Assembly (NCBI GenBank): GCA_028671895.1
Contig: CM053802.1
Coordinates: 34,448,201 to 34,512,200, forward strand
From: Oenanthe sinensis
Taxonomy: Eukaryota > Streptophyta > Magnoliopsida > Apiales > Apiaceae
Direction of reading: 5' to 3'
DNA length: 64,000 bases
The first letter of the stretch is position 1. Each line of letters begins with the position of its first letter. Under the pieces are notes generated by a model. The model was given only the letters and a program-made list of their open reading frames with translations. It was not told the DNA's origin and made no database searches. A program made the translations under genes and the position numbers. Below are positions 1-11,344 of the stretch, one piece after another.

Positions 1-82
1 TTCTGTTATTGTTATTTAGGGTGCATGTATATAGAGTGTCAGTGACTCCCCGATCTAGACCCCGGGTCGGGAGGGCGTCACA
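1..82 (+). repeat. End of the 5' LTR of the gypsy element
   Basis: These bases match 16519-16600 of the 3' LTR with one visible difference and end in the same GGGCGTCACA. The rest of the 5' LTR, including its promoter, is outside the window. Confidence 0.95.
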
Positions 83-85
83 GGT

Positions 86-98
86 TGGTATCAGAGCT
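86..98 (+). other. Primer-binding site (initiator Met-tRNA), gypsy element
   Basis: TGGTATCAGAGCT starts 4 bases after the LTR end. It is the usual plant retrotransposon site pairing with the 3' end of initiator Met-tRNA to start minus-strand DNA synthesis. Confidence 0.93.
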
Positions 99-283
99 AA
101 AGGTTTTGGTCACTGAAACAAGCCAGGATTAAGTTAAACAAGTAGATCATTTAATAAAGAAGAGAGAGTAATATTAAGATAGGATTAGATAACGAAAAGT
201 GATATAGATGTTAGGATTTCAACTGGTGATTTAAGATGATCTTATCTCCTTTTTGCACTGCATATTATTTTACATTATTGTAG

Positions 284-706
284 GCTTGTGGCATTTATGA
301 GTTACCACCACCCTCTCCTGGTACTTTTTCAGATTCTACTACGAATTATGATGATGATGCTATAGTCATTTCTAGTTCCGAGAGTGAGGAGGAGCTGATT
401 CCTGAGCCCCCTGTTCAGCCTGATCTACCATCAAGGAGTGCCCCACAGTCAGAGAGTGCCCGTGCCCCTATACGCCGTAGGATCTATAGGCCAGCCATTA
501 CCCGATCCCAGTTGCGAGTTCCTGAGCATCCCGTTGTGTGGTGGGAGGAGCAGATTAGAGCTGTGGAGGAGGAAGGTCGTCGGCAGTTAGCAGCTAGAGC
601 CTTCACTGATGATGTGGTGGAGCAGGTGAGAGAGTTGACCCGATTGTTTAGCAGATTGTTGGTTGGACTCAGGGCTGCCCGAGACCGGGACCACCGGGGC
701 GACTAG
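284..706 (+). CDS. Leader ORF upstream of gag, probable second exon of a spliced accessory gene
   Basis: This is an open frame of 140 codons between the primer-binding site and gag. It has no ATG at its start: an in-frame TAG ends at 283 and the first internal ATG is at 512. The sequence before it, a T-rich stretch ending TTATTGTAG/G, looks like a plant 3' splice site. The protein begins with a Pro/Ser-rich acidic part, has DDDAIVISSSESEEE at 350-394 (a hydrophobic I-V-I core followed by Ser/acidic residues, like a SUMO-interacting motif), then a basic patch (APIRRRIYRPAITRSQ) and a charged, helix-prone C-terminus. It carries no gag or pol domain. The frame is in phase 0 with the short ORF at 16244-16318 of the LTR. 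I do not recognise a family. It could instead be a relic of longer coding sequence, but the composition is protein-like. Confidence 0.6.
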   Translation, partial: ACGIYELPPPSPGTFSDSTTNYDDDAIVISSSESEEELIPEPPVQPDLPSRSAPQSESARAPIRRRIYRPAITRSQLRVPEHPVVWWEEQIRAVEEEGRRQLAARAFTDDVVEQVRELTRLFSRLLVGLRAARDRDHRGD

Positions 707-1188
707 ATGTTAGGGTGTTTGAGTGCTTAGATGGGACATCTGTTAGAGCCCTATAGCACACTCGATCAGACTTTATCTCCGCTTTTCATCTCGTACTTTT
801 TTTTTGTTGTACTTTGACTTGAACTTGTTCTACACTTTAATGTTGATATTCCTCGTATTTATTTATGGTTGTTCTTCAGTTTCCAGTGCCTTCTTATATA
901 CCTGTTATTTACCCTTCACACATCTGTCCATAACTGTTTCTTACCTTTATCAGTGCCTTGTTTATACCTGTTGTTAACCTTTATGATTGCCTTATTCATA
1001 CCTGTTGTGCTAACCTGTTTTCTATAGAACCTTATACCCTTGTTGTACAGGCAATTTATATAGTAATGATGCTATAAGGTTGGTTTTAAATGGTGTTTTT
1101 AATTTCCAAATGGTTTTAAAAGTATTTGAACTGTTTACGATATGATATAGTGTATTGCTTAATAAGTTGCTTGTTTTCCCTATAGTAA
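707..1188 (+). other. Leader between the accessory ORF and gag
   Basis: No ORF of note. The stretch is T-rich with loose repeats of 'TACCTGTTGTTAACC' type. It ends in TTGTTTTCCCTATAG directly followed by TAAATG, where the ATG is the gag start; a polypyrimidine stretch plus AG makes 1184-1185 a second candidate splice acceptor. Confidence 0.4.
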
Positions 1189-2650
1189 ATGCCGCCAAAG
1201 ACCAGAAACACATCAAATTCATCCCAAAATCATGATACACAAGATCAACCCCCTATGGACCCCACTGTTGCCCAACTTATCCAGTTGTTACAACAACAGA
1301 CGACTATTTTGACCCAGCAACAACAAAGACCCCCAGTACCCCCAGCGGTCACTTTCAAATCATTTCAAGCGGTTAAACCTCCTGAGTTTAGAGGATCAGT
1401 AGACCCGATAAAAGCCAAGTCATGGCTTAAAGAGATGGAGAAAGCTTTCCAGTTAGTAAATATAAGTGAAGACAAGAAGACAGAATATGCAAGTTATTTT
1501 CTAAAAGCTGAAGCTAGTTATTGGTGGGAGTCTATAAAGGTACTACAAGGTGAAGGTGTGATTACATGGGCCTATTTCACAGAGTTGTTCTTAGAGAAGT
1601 ATTTTCCTAGTTTCATGAAGGATCAAATGGAGATTAAATTTTTAGAATTAAAGCAAGGAGGCATGAGTGTGGCAGAATATGAAGCTAAGTTCTCCGAAAT
1701 GGCCAGGTTTTGTACCAGAATTTGTCAATACTGATGTGAAGAAGGCCAAAAGATTTCAGCAAGGCTTGATGCCATGGATTAGAAGCAGAGTGGCAGTTTT
1801 TGAGCTATAGAGCTTTGTTGCAATGGTTCAGAAGGCAATGATTGTGGAAAATGAAAGTGATATGTCTCAGAAGGAAAAGGATAACAAGAAGAGGAAGTTT
1901 GGGGCTAGAGAAGAAGGTCAAGGACATAGTAGTTTCAGAAGCAAGTTCAACAAAAGATCGGAAGGTCAGAAAGGTGATTTCCAGCAGTCTAAGAATGGTA
2001 ACGAAGGACGAGGAAGACAGAATAGTAGAGCCCAAGGTTTCAACCAACCAAAGGCAATAAGACAATACGTTCCTGAATGTAAGACTTGTGGAAAGAAGCA
2101 TTCCGGAGTATGTAATAAGCTAAATGTTACCTGTTTCAAGTGCAACAGGAAGGGACACTATGTTGTGGAATGTAATAGTCAGACTCAGAATCAAAATCAA
2201 AAGTCTGGAATCAAGTGTTACAAGTGTGGCAAGCTAGGCCATATAGCAAGGGAGTGCAAGGAACTTACTCAGCCTACCAATGTTCTCAGGATAGCTGGAA
2301 CTCCGTCGCAATCTTCAGCACCACAATCTAGAGCAAGAACTTTCAACATGACCCAGAGAGAAGCAATCCAAGATGTGGATATGATTTCAGGTACACTTCC
2401 TGTTAATTCAGTTCAAGCTAGTGTATTGATTGATTCTGGAGCTACTAAGTCTTTTATATCTCAAGAATTTATTGGTAAATTACAATGTGATGTTCAACCT
2501 TTGGAGCAGGCCTTAGTTATAGAAGTAGCCAATCAGGCAAAGATTCCAGTGAGTCAAGTTTGTCCTAAGTGTGATATTGAAATAGGCAGTTGTCATTTTC
2601 TCGCTAACTTGATACCTTTTAAGTTAGGTGAATTTGATGTAATCCTATGA
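1189..2650 (+). pseudogene. Gypsy gag and protease, broken
   Basis: Gag forms the particle that packages element RNA; the aspartic protease matures it. The ATG at 1189 opens a Gln-rich N-terminus (LIQLLQQQTTILTQQQQ) followed by the retrotransposon gag core (PPEFRGSVDPIKAKSWLKEM, then YFLKAEASYWWES). Near 1708-1712 the frame shifts by one base, so the first frame stops at 1732-1734 and gag resumes in the next frame; a TAG at 1807-1809 interrupts that too. Two CCHC zinc knuckles follow (CFKCNRKGHYVVEC and CYKCGKLGHIAREC, about 2130-2255), then the protease motif LIDSGATKSFIS near 2427-2462. A TGA at 2648-2650 stands where the family has a Gly codon (GGA), so protease is cut off from pol. The element's own gag-pol was probably one ORF originally. 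Confidence 0.92.
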
Positions 2651-4022
2651 ATGGATTGGTTATCAGAGTATAAGGCTCAGATAGATTGTAGAAATAAGAA
2701 GTTAAAAGTGAAAACCCTAGAAGGTAAGGAAGTTGAATTTCGAGGCACCAAGCAAGTTAAGAAGTTTCTGAATATCATTCAGGCGAAGAGATTTTTGCGT
2801 CAAGGATGTGAGCCTTACTTAGCCTATGTTGTAGATACTGAGAAGAAGCCAATTCAATTAGTGGATGTTCCTATAGTCAATGAATTTCTCGACGTGTTTC
2901 CAGATGAATTGCCAGGTTTACCTCCCGATAGAGAAATCGAATTTTCTATTGATTTGGCCCCAGGCACCGAGCCGGTTTCTAAAGCTCCATATAGGATGGC
3001 GCCAGTTGAGATGAAAGAGTTGGCAAGTCAAATACAAGATCTTTTAGATAAGGGAGTTATAAGGCCTAGTGTGTCCCCATGTGGAGCACCCGTGTTGTTT
3101 GTAAAGAAGAAAGATGGAAGTATGAGATTGTGTATAGATTATCGAGAGTTAAACAAGTTGACTATCAAGAACAAGTACCCGTTGCCAAGAATCGACGATC
3201 TATTTGACCAGTTAAAAGGAGCCGTATGTTTTTCCAAAATTGACTTAAGGTCCGGGTACCATCAACTCAAAATTAAACCTGAAGATATATCTAAAACAGC
3301 GTTCAGAACGAGGTATGGACACTATGAATTTTTGGTTATGGCTTTTGGATTGACAAATGCTCAAGCGGCGTTTATGGATTTGATGAACAGAGTTTTTAAG
3401 AAGTATTTGGATAAATTTGTGATTGTATTTATCGACGACATCCTGATATATTCAAAATCGGAGGAAGAACATGCTGATCACTTGAGAATTGCTTTAGAGA
3501 TTTTAAGAAAGGAAAAGCTGTATGCAAAGTTTTCTAAATGTGAATTTTGGCTTAAGGAAGTACAATTCTTAGGACATGTTGTCAGCAAGGAAGGCATCAA
3601 AGTTGATCCTGCAAAGATAGAAACAGTAATGAAGTGGGAAAGACCAAGAACTCTAACAGAAGTAAGAAGTTTTCTGGGATTAGCGGGATACTATCGAAGA
3701 TTTGTTCAAGATTTTTCGAAGATAGCTACCCCTCTGACCAAGTTGACTAGGAAGAATAAAAATTTTGTGTGGAATGAAAAGTGTGAAGAAAGTTTCAAAG
3801 AACTAAAGCAAAGATTAGTGTCTGCACCAGTGTTGGTATTACCTGACGATCAAGGAAATTTTGTTATCTACAGTGACGCTTCTCACAAAGGCTTGGGATG
3901 TGTTTTGATGCAACACGGAAAGATAATTGCGTATGCTTCCAGGCAGTTAAGACCTCATGAATTGAAGTATCCTACACATGATCTAGAATTAGCTGCTATT
4001 GTGTTTGCACTGAAGATATGGA
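2651..4022 (+). pseudogene. Gypsy reverse transcriptase and N-terminal RNase H, cut by element A
   Basis: This is the same frame as the protease, directly after its TGA. It starts MDWLSEYKAQIDC, the usual protease-RT linker. RT motifs are intact: KKKDGSMRLCIDYRELN, the LPRIDDLFDQLKGA/FSKIDLRSGYHQ block, and the catalytic FIDDILIYS at about residue 260 (near 3428-3445). RNase H begins after FLGLAGYYRRFV, with its first catalytic Asp in YSDASHKGLG (about 3870). The frame breaks at the insertion of A; the next codon is completed by base 11345. No frameshift or stop occurs within this part, so RT is the best preserved domain of the element. Confidence 0.94.
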
Positions 4023-5565
4023 TGTAGGGTTTCGTGACACAAACGCAGCGGAATAAACGCGAAAAATAAATCAAAATAGCGAAACCCTCCGCAGGATCCA
4101 TGCGAAAACAAAAGATTTAATTCGGAGATAAAGAATAAATACCTTTAGAAGCTTTAACAGTTCATTAATGGAAGATTAATGGAGGTCCAAAGCTTGTTTA
4201 ATCACCACGTATCCCGCTCTCGCGATCTACGCTCTACGGTATCCACACGAACACTTTTCATGAAGGATTGATGTGTACTAGCACCCGAAAACTTCTTCTC
4301 TCTCTATCTTCCTCCTCTCTCAGAGCGGCTAGGGTTTTTGTAAAATCTCTATCTTATTAAATCAGCCCATAAAGAGATTATATAGATAGAAGAATAAGTT
4401 TTCTAATTATAATCCAATTATAATTAATACTAATCCAAAATTCTAAATTATTTAATTAAGTCTCACTTAATTAATTAATTATTAATTTTAGAATTAGTTT
4501 AAGTAATTCATTTATTCTATTTATATAATTAATTAAGTCATACTTAATTAATATCATAAATAAAATAAATTACTTATTTAATTTAAATTCATAATTTAAA
4601 TTATTTCTCCTTCAAGCGTTCTTTGTGTGTGACCCTGTAGGTTATTATTACGTTGGCAACAATTTTAATATCTAATTAAAATTGTAAACAATGAGCGGCA
4701 TCTAGTAATACATCATTGCTACCCAAGTAATAATAATAAATCGGTGATTCGATTAAGCCTTTCGTGAATAATGTTCCATGTAATATAATCCCTTTAATCT
4801 TGATATTATAGATTAAACTCAAGGCATGTCTCGTGTCATCCTCTTCATAATTTAATCTTTATTTTCTTGATCGATGAGTAGACTATTAAAATCAAATCAA
4901 CATTTGAACACGGCCGTGCATTTCATAGTCTCACTCAAACAAGAGGCCAATAATATCACTCCTAAAATTATGAGGATTAAATCCCATCTAGATCATTCAT
5001 ATTTCTCATACGATTCATAATATACCCAATGTCCACTTTTATCATCACCCGGTCAAAGGTAACTTTTAATGTAATCAAAGTATATTAATTCTCGTATAGA
5101 AATATAATGATTTCAGGTCTAAGGATCATTACACCATTATCACAGTGAGAATTACTTATGACACTTACTTAACATGTAGAATCTCACGACGGGTCATTCC
5201 AGTGCCATGCATTGATACATGCACTTATGTTCTTGACTTTAGTATTCCCATACCTATGACCAATGAGATGTGGTCATCTGTCAAGAAACATACTAGTCTC
5301 TGTGCATTATTATTGTCCTTAAATAATAATACTCGACTAGGGAATTTTAAGAATAAGATACTATTCATATAATCTCATTTTTAAGTCACATACTTAAAGA
5401 TATATAATAAGTATCAAAATTCCAAGGACATTTATTATGCTTTCAATTTATTACACAGTAAATAAAACATAATAAATAAATAATAATCAATAAAACATAA
5501 TCCTTAATAATAAATATTTTCCTTAAAATATAAAAAGTATTGTCTCTAGAGCACAATTACTAACA
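4023..5565 (-). repeat. 3' LTR of element A
   Basis: Matches 9797-11339 base for base apart from about 14 substitutions. The termini read TG...CA on either strand. A TATATAA box on the - strand lies at 4378-4384. Everything in it is noncoding; the 75-codon + strand ORF at 5145-5372 is antisense to the element and recurs only because the LTR recurs. Confidence 0.95.
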
Positions 5566-5580
5566 ATCTCCCACTTGCAC
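5566..5580 (-). other. Polypurine tract of element A
   Basis: On the - strand GTGCAAGTGGGAGAT abuts the 3' LTR. It is the same as the C1 tract at 38061-38074 and would prime plus-strand DNA synthesis. Confidence 0.85.
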
Positions 5581-8500
5581 TAGAGCCAATTACCCAAGTA
5601 TCCAATACTCATGGAACTAGTGTGACTTTCGTGCTTCTGCTGCGACAAAGCCTTAGTCAGTGTGTCTGCAATATTATTATTAGTATACACTTTACATATA
5701 TGTATATCTCCTTGATCATTAATCTCATTAATTAGGTGATATCTCCTAAGTACATGCCCAAACAGCCTCCTTGGCTGCTTCACAAGCATCAATATACTCA
5801 AGTTCTATTGTAAAATCAACAATTGTCTTTGCTGTGAACCATTCCAGCAATAAAACACAAAGCCAGATAGAAACATTAAATTATCGTTATCTGTCTAGAA
5901 ACTAGTATCACTGAAACCTCTTACAACTAGCTTCACATCTCCTCCATATAACAAGAATGAATCTTTAGTCCTCTTTAAGTACTTAAGAATATTCTTGACT
6001 GTCATCCAGTGACCTTCACCTGGATTAGATCGGTATCTACTCATCATGGTTAAAGCATACGAGACATCAGGACAAGTACATATCATTGCATACATTATAA
6101 AACCAATTGCTGACGCATATGGAATTTTACTCATGCAGTCCCTATCATCCAATGATTTAGGACAAATTTTATTTTGAGATCACTATCCCATGAGACATTG
6201 GGATATATCCATTTTAGTCTCTTTGCATTTGAAATCGATGCAAAACTTTGTCAATGTATGTACTCTAAATTAGGCCGATCAATCACCTTGATCTATCTCT
6301 ATAGATCTCGATCCCTAATATATATGTCACATCGCCTAAGTCTTTCATTGAGAAATTATTTCTCAACCAAGCCTTCACAATCTGTAGAGAAGGAATGTCA
6401 TTCCCTATTAGTAATATATCATCAACATATAATACTAGGAATGCCACATGGCTCCCACTAAACTTCTTGTAAACACAAGTTTCATCTTCATTCTGAATAA
6501 AGTCAAACTCTTTTTTGACTATTTTATGAAAACAAATGTTCCATCTCCTCGAGGCCTGCTTTAATCCATAAATGGATCGACGCAACTTACATACATTTCC
6601 AGCATCCTTTAGATCAACAAAACCCTTAGGGTGTGTCATGTACACATCCATATCTTCTTCAAGGCTCTCATTTAAGAAAGCGGTTTTGACATCCATTTGC
6701 CAGATTTCATAGTCATAGTAAGCAGCTATAGCAAGCAAAATCCTGATGGACATGACCATAACAACTGGTGAAAAGGTCTCATCATAGTCAATACCATGAA
6801 TTTTCTTGAAACCTTTTGCCACCAATCGTGCCTTATAGGTCTGTACATTAGCATCCATGTCGGTCTTCTTCTTGAAAACCCACTTGCACCCTATAGGTTT
6901 TACCCCTTCAGGTGGATCAACCAAAGTCCATACTTGATTAGTATACATGGATTCCATCTCAGATTTAATGGCATCCAGCCATCTCTTAGAATCTGGAGTG
7001 TTTATAGTATCTAGGTAGGTGAGAGGCTCATCTTCATCCACAAGCATCACATCACCATCTTGAGTCAAGAGAAATCCATATTATCTCTCGGGCTCATGGC
7101 GAATCCTACTAGACCTACGAATACCTGTGTTTCTTGAGCAGTATTATTTTTCTTGTACATTCTACTCAGGTTCCTCCATTGGTTCAACATTATCATGTGG
7201 GTCTCAAACTTCATTGAGATCTATTATCCTCCCACTGTCTCTCAGCAGTTCGAGCAACAAACACTTTATTCTCGGAAGGATTATAGAAAGAATAACCCCT
7301 TGTTTCAGTTGGGTATTCCACAAAATTACATTTATCTGATTTTGGTCCTAGCTTGTCATAGATTAGACGTTTCACAAACGCTTCACATCCCCAAATTTTC
7401 ATAAATGACATGCTGTGACGTTTCTCAGTCCATATCTCATAAGGATTCTTTTGAACCATTTTAGTAGGAACAATGTTAAGTGTATGTGGAGCCGTTTCCA
7501 GAGTGCAACCCCAGAAACTAATTGGAAGATTTATTGACTCAACATTGATCTCACCATGTCCAACAAGGTATGATCCCTCCTATCAAAAACCTTTATTTGA
7601 TATTTTCTACTTCATCTTTATAGTCTTTGAACTTTTCAAATGATTCGGATTAGTTCTTCAAAAGATACATATACCCGTATCTACTAAAATAATTAGTAAA
7701 TTTTATGAAGTTAATAAAATCTACCTTTTGTCATCGTACACATATGACCACATACATCACTATGTATAAGTCATACCCATTCAATGATCCCTTCACCATG
7801 TCCGGTAAAAGGAGCTTTAGTCATTTTGCCAAATAAGCCAAGATTCGCATCCTTTTGTATAATTCATAATCAAACTTTTCCATGAATGCATCCTTATGTA
7901 TTCTGAAAATGCGTTTCTCATTAATATGGCCTCAACAACAGTGCCAAAGGTAATATTTTATTTGAGTCACTTTAGAACATATAAATTGTTAATTAGATGT
8001 GCAACATTATAAGGCTCATCATCAAAATAGAATAAACAACTATTGTTATTTAATTAAAATGAAAAAGCCTTTCTTGTCCAAACAAGAAACTGAAATAATG
8101 TCACTGCCAATTGCAAGCATGCTATAACAATTATTAAGTTCTAAATTTTCCTTATAGGCCAAAAATTAAGTAACGAGTTCCTCGAACCAGAGTAACTATC
8201 TTTACTCCAATTCCAACCCGATACCTTAAGCTTGACCCTTATTGATCATCATCTTCCAATCTTCCAATTAAGCATGACAGTTTAATTTCCAGTCTCCCAA
8301 CTTTCCACAGAAGTGACAATCGTCTTCTTTATCAACACCTCATTCAGACTTTAGAGTCTGCTTTAGGGATTGGACTTTGGTTTGACAACGGAACTAGATC
8401 AAATCTTCTCCTTGCCTTTCAATTTCCTTTCCCTTTTGCATTCCCTATGTTTACCATCAATATAGTAGTAGTTCATGCATTTATCATATTACTTTCAGCA

Positions 8501-9034
8501 GTTCTCAACATGCTTAGCAACTCAATGGGTGTTTTACCAATCTTATTCACTTTATTGTTCATAACAAAATAAGAAAAATATTTGTCCAAAGATTGTAAGA
8601 TCAAATCTAACTGTCTCCAGACCAATCTGGAAACTCAAAATATCAATGGTATTCATTATACCCTATAATCTTTAGAACATGTGGTGTAACCGGGTCTCAC
8701 TCTCCCTACTTGTAAGTGTATAGTGCCCTTTCAAATATATCTTGTGCTCAATCGTTTCATAAGCATCTATATGCTTGTATTGCTTCTTAAGCTCAGCACA
8801 TATATTTGCGAGCATGAGACATGAAACATCAGTCGCAACATCAATTTGTTTCCAATAAGCACTATGATTTGCACATGTTACATTCTCAACTTTAAGAGCA
8901 GGGGAAGAGATTTGACTAATATCGTGGTGCCCGAGGACGATCCTCAAGCTCCTATGTCAGTCAAGGAAATATATTCTCGTCAACTTGTCCTTCTCAAGAA
9001 CTGATCGCATAGAGAAGTTGTTTGTGTTTATCAT
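5581..9034 (-). pseudogene. Gag-pol remnant of element A
   Basis: Read on the - strand from an ATG at 9034-9032 (MINTNNFSMRSVLEKDKL, the Angela gag start), with a stop 24 codons in. Gag pieces follow at 8947-8672. The zinc knuckle near 8320 reads DCHFCGKLGDW, with Asp replacing the zinc-binding His. Integrase survives as fragments (7459-7211 matches PYEIWTEKRHSMSFMKIWG). RT is the open block at 7068-6283. RNase H and the C-terminus survive at 6152-5895 and 5801-5580, with deletions that remove much of RNase H. By comparison with C1, whole pieces of integrase and RNase H are missing. No complete polyprotein can be made. Confidence 0.9.
6283..7068 (-). pseudogene. Open reverse transcriptase block within element A
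   Basis: 261 codons without a stop. It contains the copia RT motifs WTLVDPPEGVKPIGCKWVFK, YKARLVAKGF, YDETFSPV, WQMDVKTAFLN, YGLKQASRRW and the catalytic LYVDDILL. Residue changes relative to C1 are scattered (e.g. VMVMSIRI for VAMVKSIRI). The end of RT and the link to RNase H are lost after YRDRSR. It is a domain-sized remnant without its own start or stop signals and is probably not expressed as an enzyme. Confidence 0.88.
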
Positions 9035-9780
9035 TTGATATCTACAATATTAAAGTGCATAAAATAAACTAGATTGCAAATTTAATATTAATTATGTTTA
9101 AGTGATTATGGTATATCATCATATACCTCCCACTATTTTTATCAAACTAATAGCCCTTACTATTAATTTAGAAAGTATATCCCAAAATTCTTTCTAGTGA
9201 GCCAAGATCCATATTTCGTCATGCCCTAAGTCAACCACTGGAAGTCCTTAGAAAATGATTATTTAGGTAGACAACAGTTGTCAATTATATCATATATAAT
9301 TCTTGGATAGTTTGGTGAACAACGATTGATCTTATCTATCTAATAGACTTTTAACCAAACTCTATGCTTCTAAGTTCATAATAGTTGAATATAACCGTTT
9401 ATTTTCACTTATTATGACGACTCAGAAAATAATGGCTTACAGACGCAGAGCTGACTATGTCAGTATTGCTCAGTGATCTGATTACAGTCAGAAAACACAT
9501 ATCGTTTGCGAAAATCGGACAACGGACACAGATTTCAGAAAATCAACGGCAGCCGTTTCAGAATTCGTATCGAATACGATTCCCATAATAAGAACAAACA
9601 TGTATCATATACATACATCAACACACATAATCATCACATGATTATATATCATAAAATATCATATATTCATAATATATATAAACATATACATATTATATCA
9701 ATATAAAATCATGATAGATCGCATACATGCTTATATATCAAAAACTGTTAAGCACATAACCGAATTAAAACGTTTCGCAA
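9035..9780 (-). other. Untranslated leader of element A
   Basis: About 750 bp between gag and the primer-binding site (C1 has about 1.67 kb). It is AT-rich, with a run of CAT/ATA-type repeats near 9590-9760. Parts match the B1 and C1 leaders, e.g. the 'ATAGTGGGAGGTATATGATG' region. No ORF is worth calling. Confidence 0.7.
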
Positions 9781-9795
9781 GTAGCTCTGATGTCA
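9781..9795 (-). other. Primer-binding site of element A
   Basis: On the - strand TGACATCAGAGCTAC lies one base inside the 5' LTR. It differs from the usual TGGTATCAGAGC at two positions. Confidence 0.8.
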
Positions 9796-9796
9796 T

Positions 9797-11339
9797 TGTA
9801 GGGTTTCGTGACACAAACGCAGCGGAATAAACGCGAAAAATAAATCAAAATAGCGAAACCCTCCGCAGGATCCATGCGAAAACAAAAAATTTAATTCGGA
9901 GATAAAGAATAAATACCTTTAGAAGCTTTAACAGTTCATTAATGGAAGATTAATGGAGGTCCAAAGTTTGTTTAATCACCACGTATCCCGCTCTCGCGAT
10001 CTACGCTCTACGGTATCCACACGAACACTTTTCATGAAGGATTGATGTGTACTAGCACCCGAAAACTTCTTCTCTCTCTATCTTCCTCCTCTCTCAGAGC
10101 GGCTAGGGTTTTTGTAAAATCTCTATCTTATTAAATCAGCCCATAAAGAGATTATATAGAGAGAAGAATAAGTTTTCTAATTATAATCCAATTATAATTA
10201 ATACTAATCCAAAATTCTAAATTATTTAATTAAGTCTCACTTAATTAATTAATTATTAATTTTGGAATTAGTTTAAGTAATTCATTTATTCTATTTATAT
10301 AATTAATTAAGTCATACTTAATTAATATCATAAATAAAATAAATTACTTATTTAATTTAAATTCATAATTTAAATTATTTCTCCTTCAAGCGTTCTTTGT
10401 GTGTGACCCTGTAGGTTATTATTACGTTGGCAACAATTTTAATATCTAATTAAAATTGTAAACAATGAGCGGCATCTAGTAATACATCATTGCTACCCAA
10501 GTAATAATAATAAATCGGTGATTCGATTAAGCCTTTCGTGAATAATGTTCCATGTAATATAATCCCTTTAATCTTGATATTATAGAATAAACTCAAGGCA
10601 TGTCTCGTGTCATCCTCTTCATAATTTAATCTTTATTTTCTTGATCGATGAGTAGACTATTAAAATCAAATCAACATTTGAGCACGGCCGTGCATTTCAT
10701 AGTCTCACTCAAACAAGAGGCCAATAATATCACTCCTAAAATTAGGAGGATTAAATCTCATCTAGATCATTCATATTTCTCATATGATTCATAATATACC
10801 CAATGTCCACTTTTATCATCACCCGGTCAAAGGTAACTTTTAATGTAATCAAAGTATATTAATTCTCGTATAGAAATATAATGATTTCAGGTCTAAGGAT
10901 CATTACACCATTATCACAGTGAGAATTACTTATGACACTTACTTATCATGTAGAATCTCACGACGGGTCATTCCAGTGCCATGCATTGATACATGCACTT
11001 ATGTTCTTGACTTTAGTATCCCCATACCTATGACCAATGAGATGTGGTCATCTGTCAAGAAACATACTAGTCTTTGTGCATTATTATTGTCCTTAAATAA
11101 TAATACTCGACTAGGGAATTTTAGGAATAAGATACTATTCATATAATCTCATTTTTAAGTCACATACTTAAAGATATATAATAAGTATCAAAATTCCAAG
11201 GACATTTATTATGCTTTCAATTTATTACGCAGTAAATAAAACATAATAAATAAATAATAATCAATAAAACATAATCCTTAATAATAAATATTTTCCTTAA
11301 AATATAAAAAGTATTGTCTCTAGAGCACAATTACTAACA
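9797..11339 (-). repeat. 5' LTR of element A with TATA box
   Basis: The promoter-bearing copy for this - strand element. TATATAA lies on the - strand at 10158-10152. The segment near 11030-11065 (ACCTATGACCAATGAGATGTGGTC on the + strand, seen in part) is shared with the B and C family LTRs, which are otherwise much diverged. Confidence 0.94.
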
Positions 11340-11344
11340 ATGGA

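Larger units (their letters stand above)
4023..11339 (-). mobile_element. Element A: Ty1/copia, Angela type, internally deleted
   Basis: A complete insertion with two LTRs of 1543 bp each and a 5-bp target duplication ATGGA (4018-4022 and 11340-11344). On the - strand it begins TGTTAGTAATTGTGC and ends ACGAAACCCTACA. The internal part (5566-9796, 4231 bp) is about 1.4 kb shorter than that of related C1 (5654 bp) and full of stops, but the RT block is open. The two LTRs differ by roughly 14 substitutions by eye and no length change, so the insertion is recent. Domain order (integrase before RT) and close protein similarity to C1 give the copia/Angela assignment. Confidence 0.95.

Noticed and set aside
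86..98. Possible tRNA gene (TGGTATCAGAGC)
   Set aside because: It is a primer-binding site next to an LTR; no cloverleaf sequence around it. The same applies at 32422, 45439, 56411 and 61725.
5145..5372. 75-codon + strand ORF (also at 10919-11146)
   Set aside because: Antisense within the two LTRs of element A; it recurs only because the LTRs are copies.
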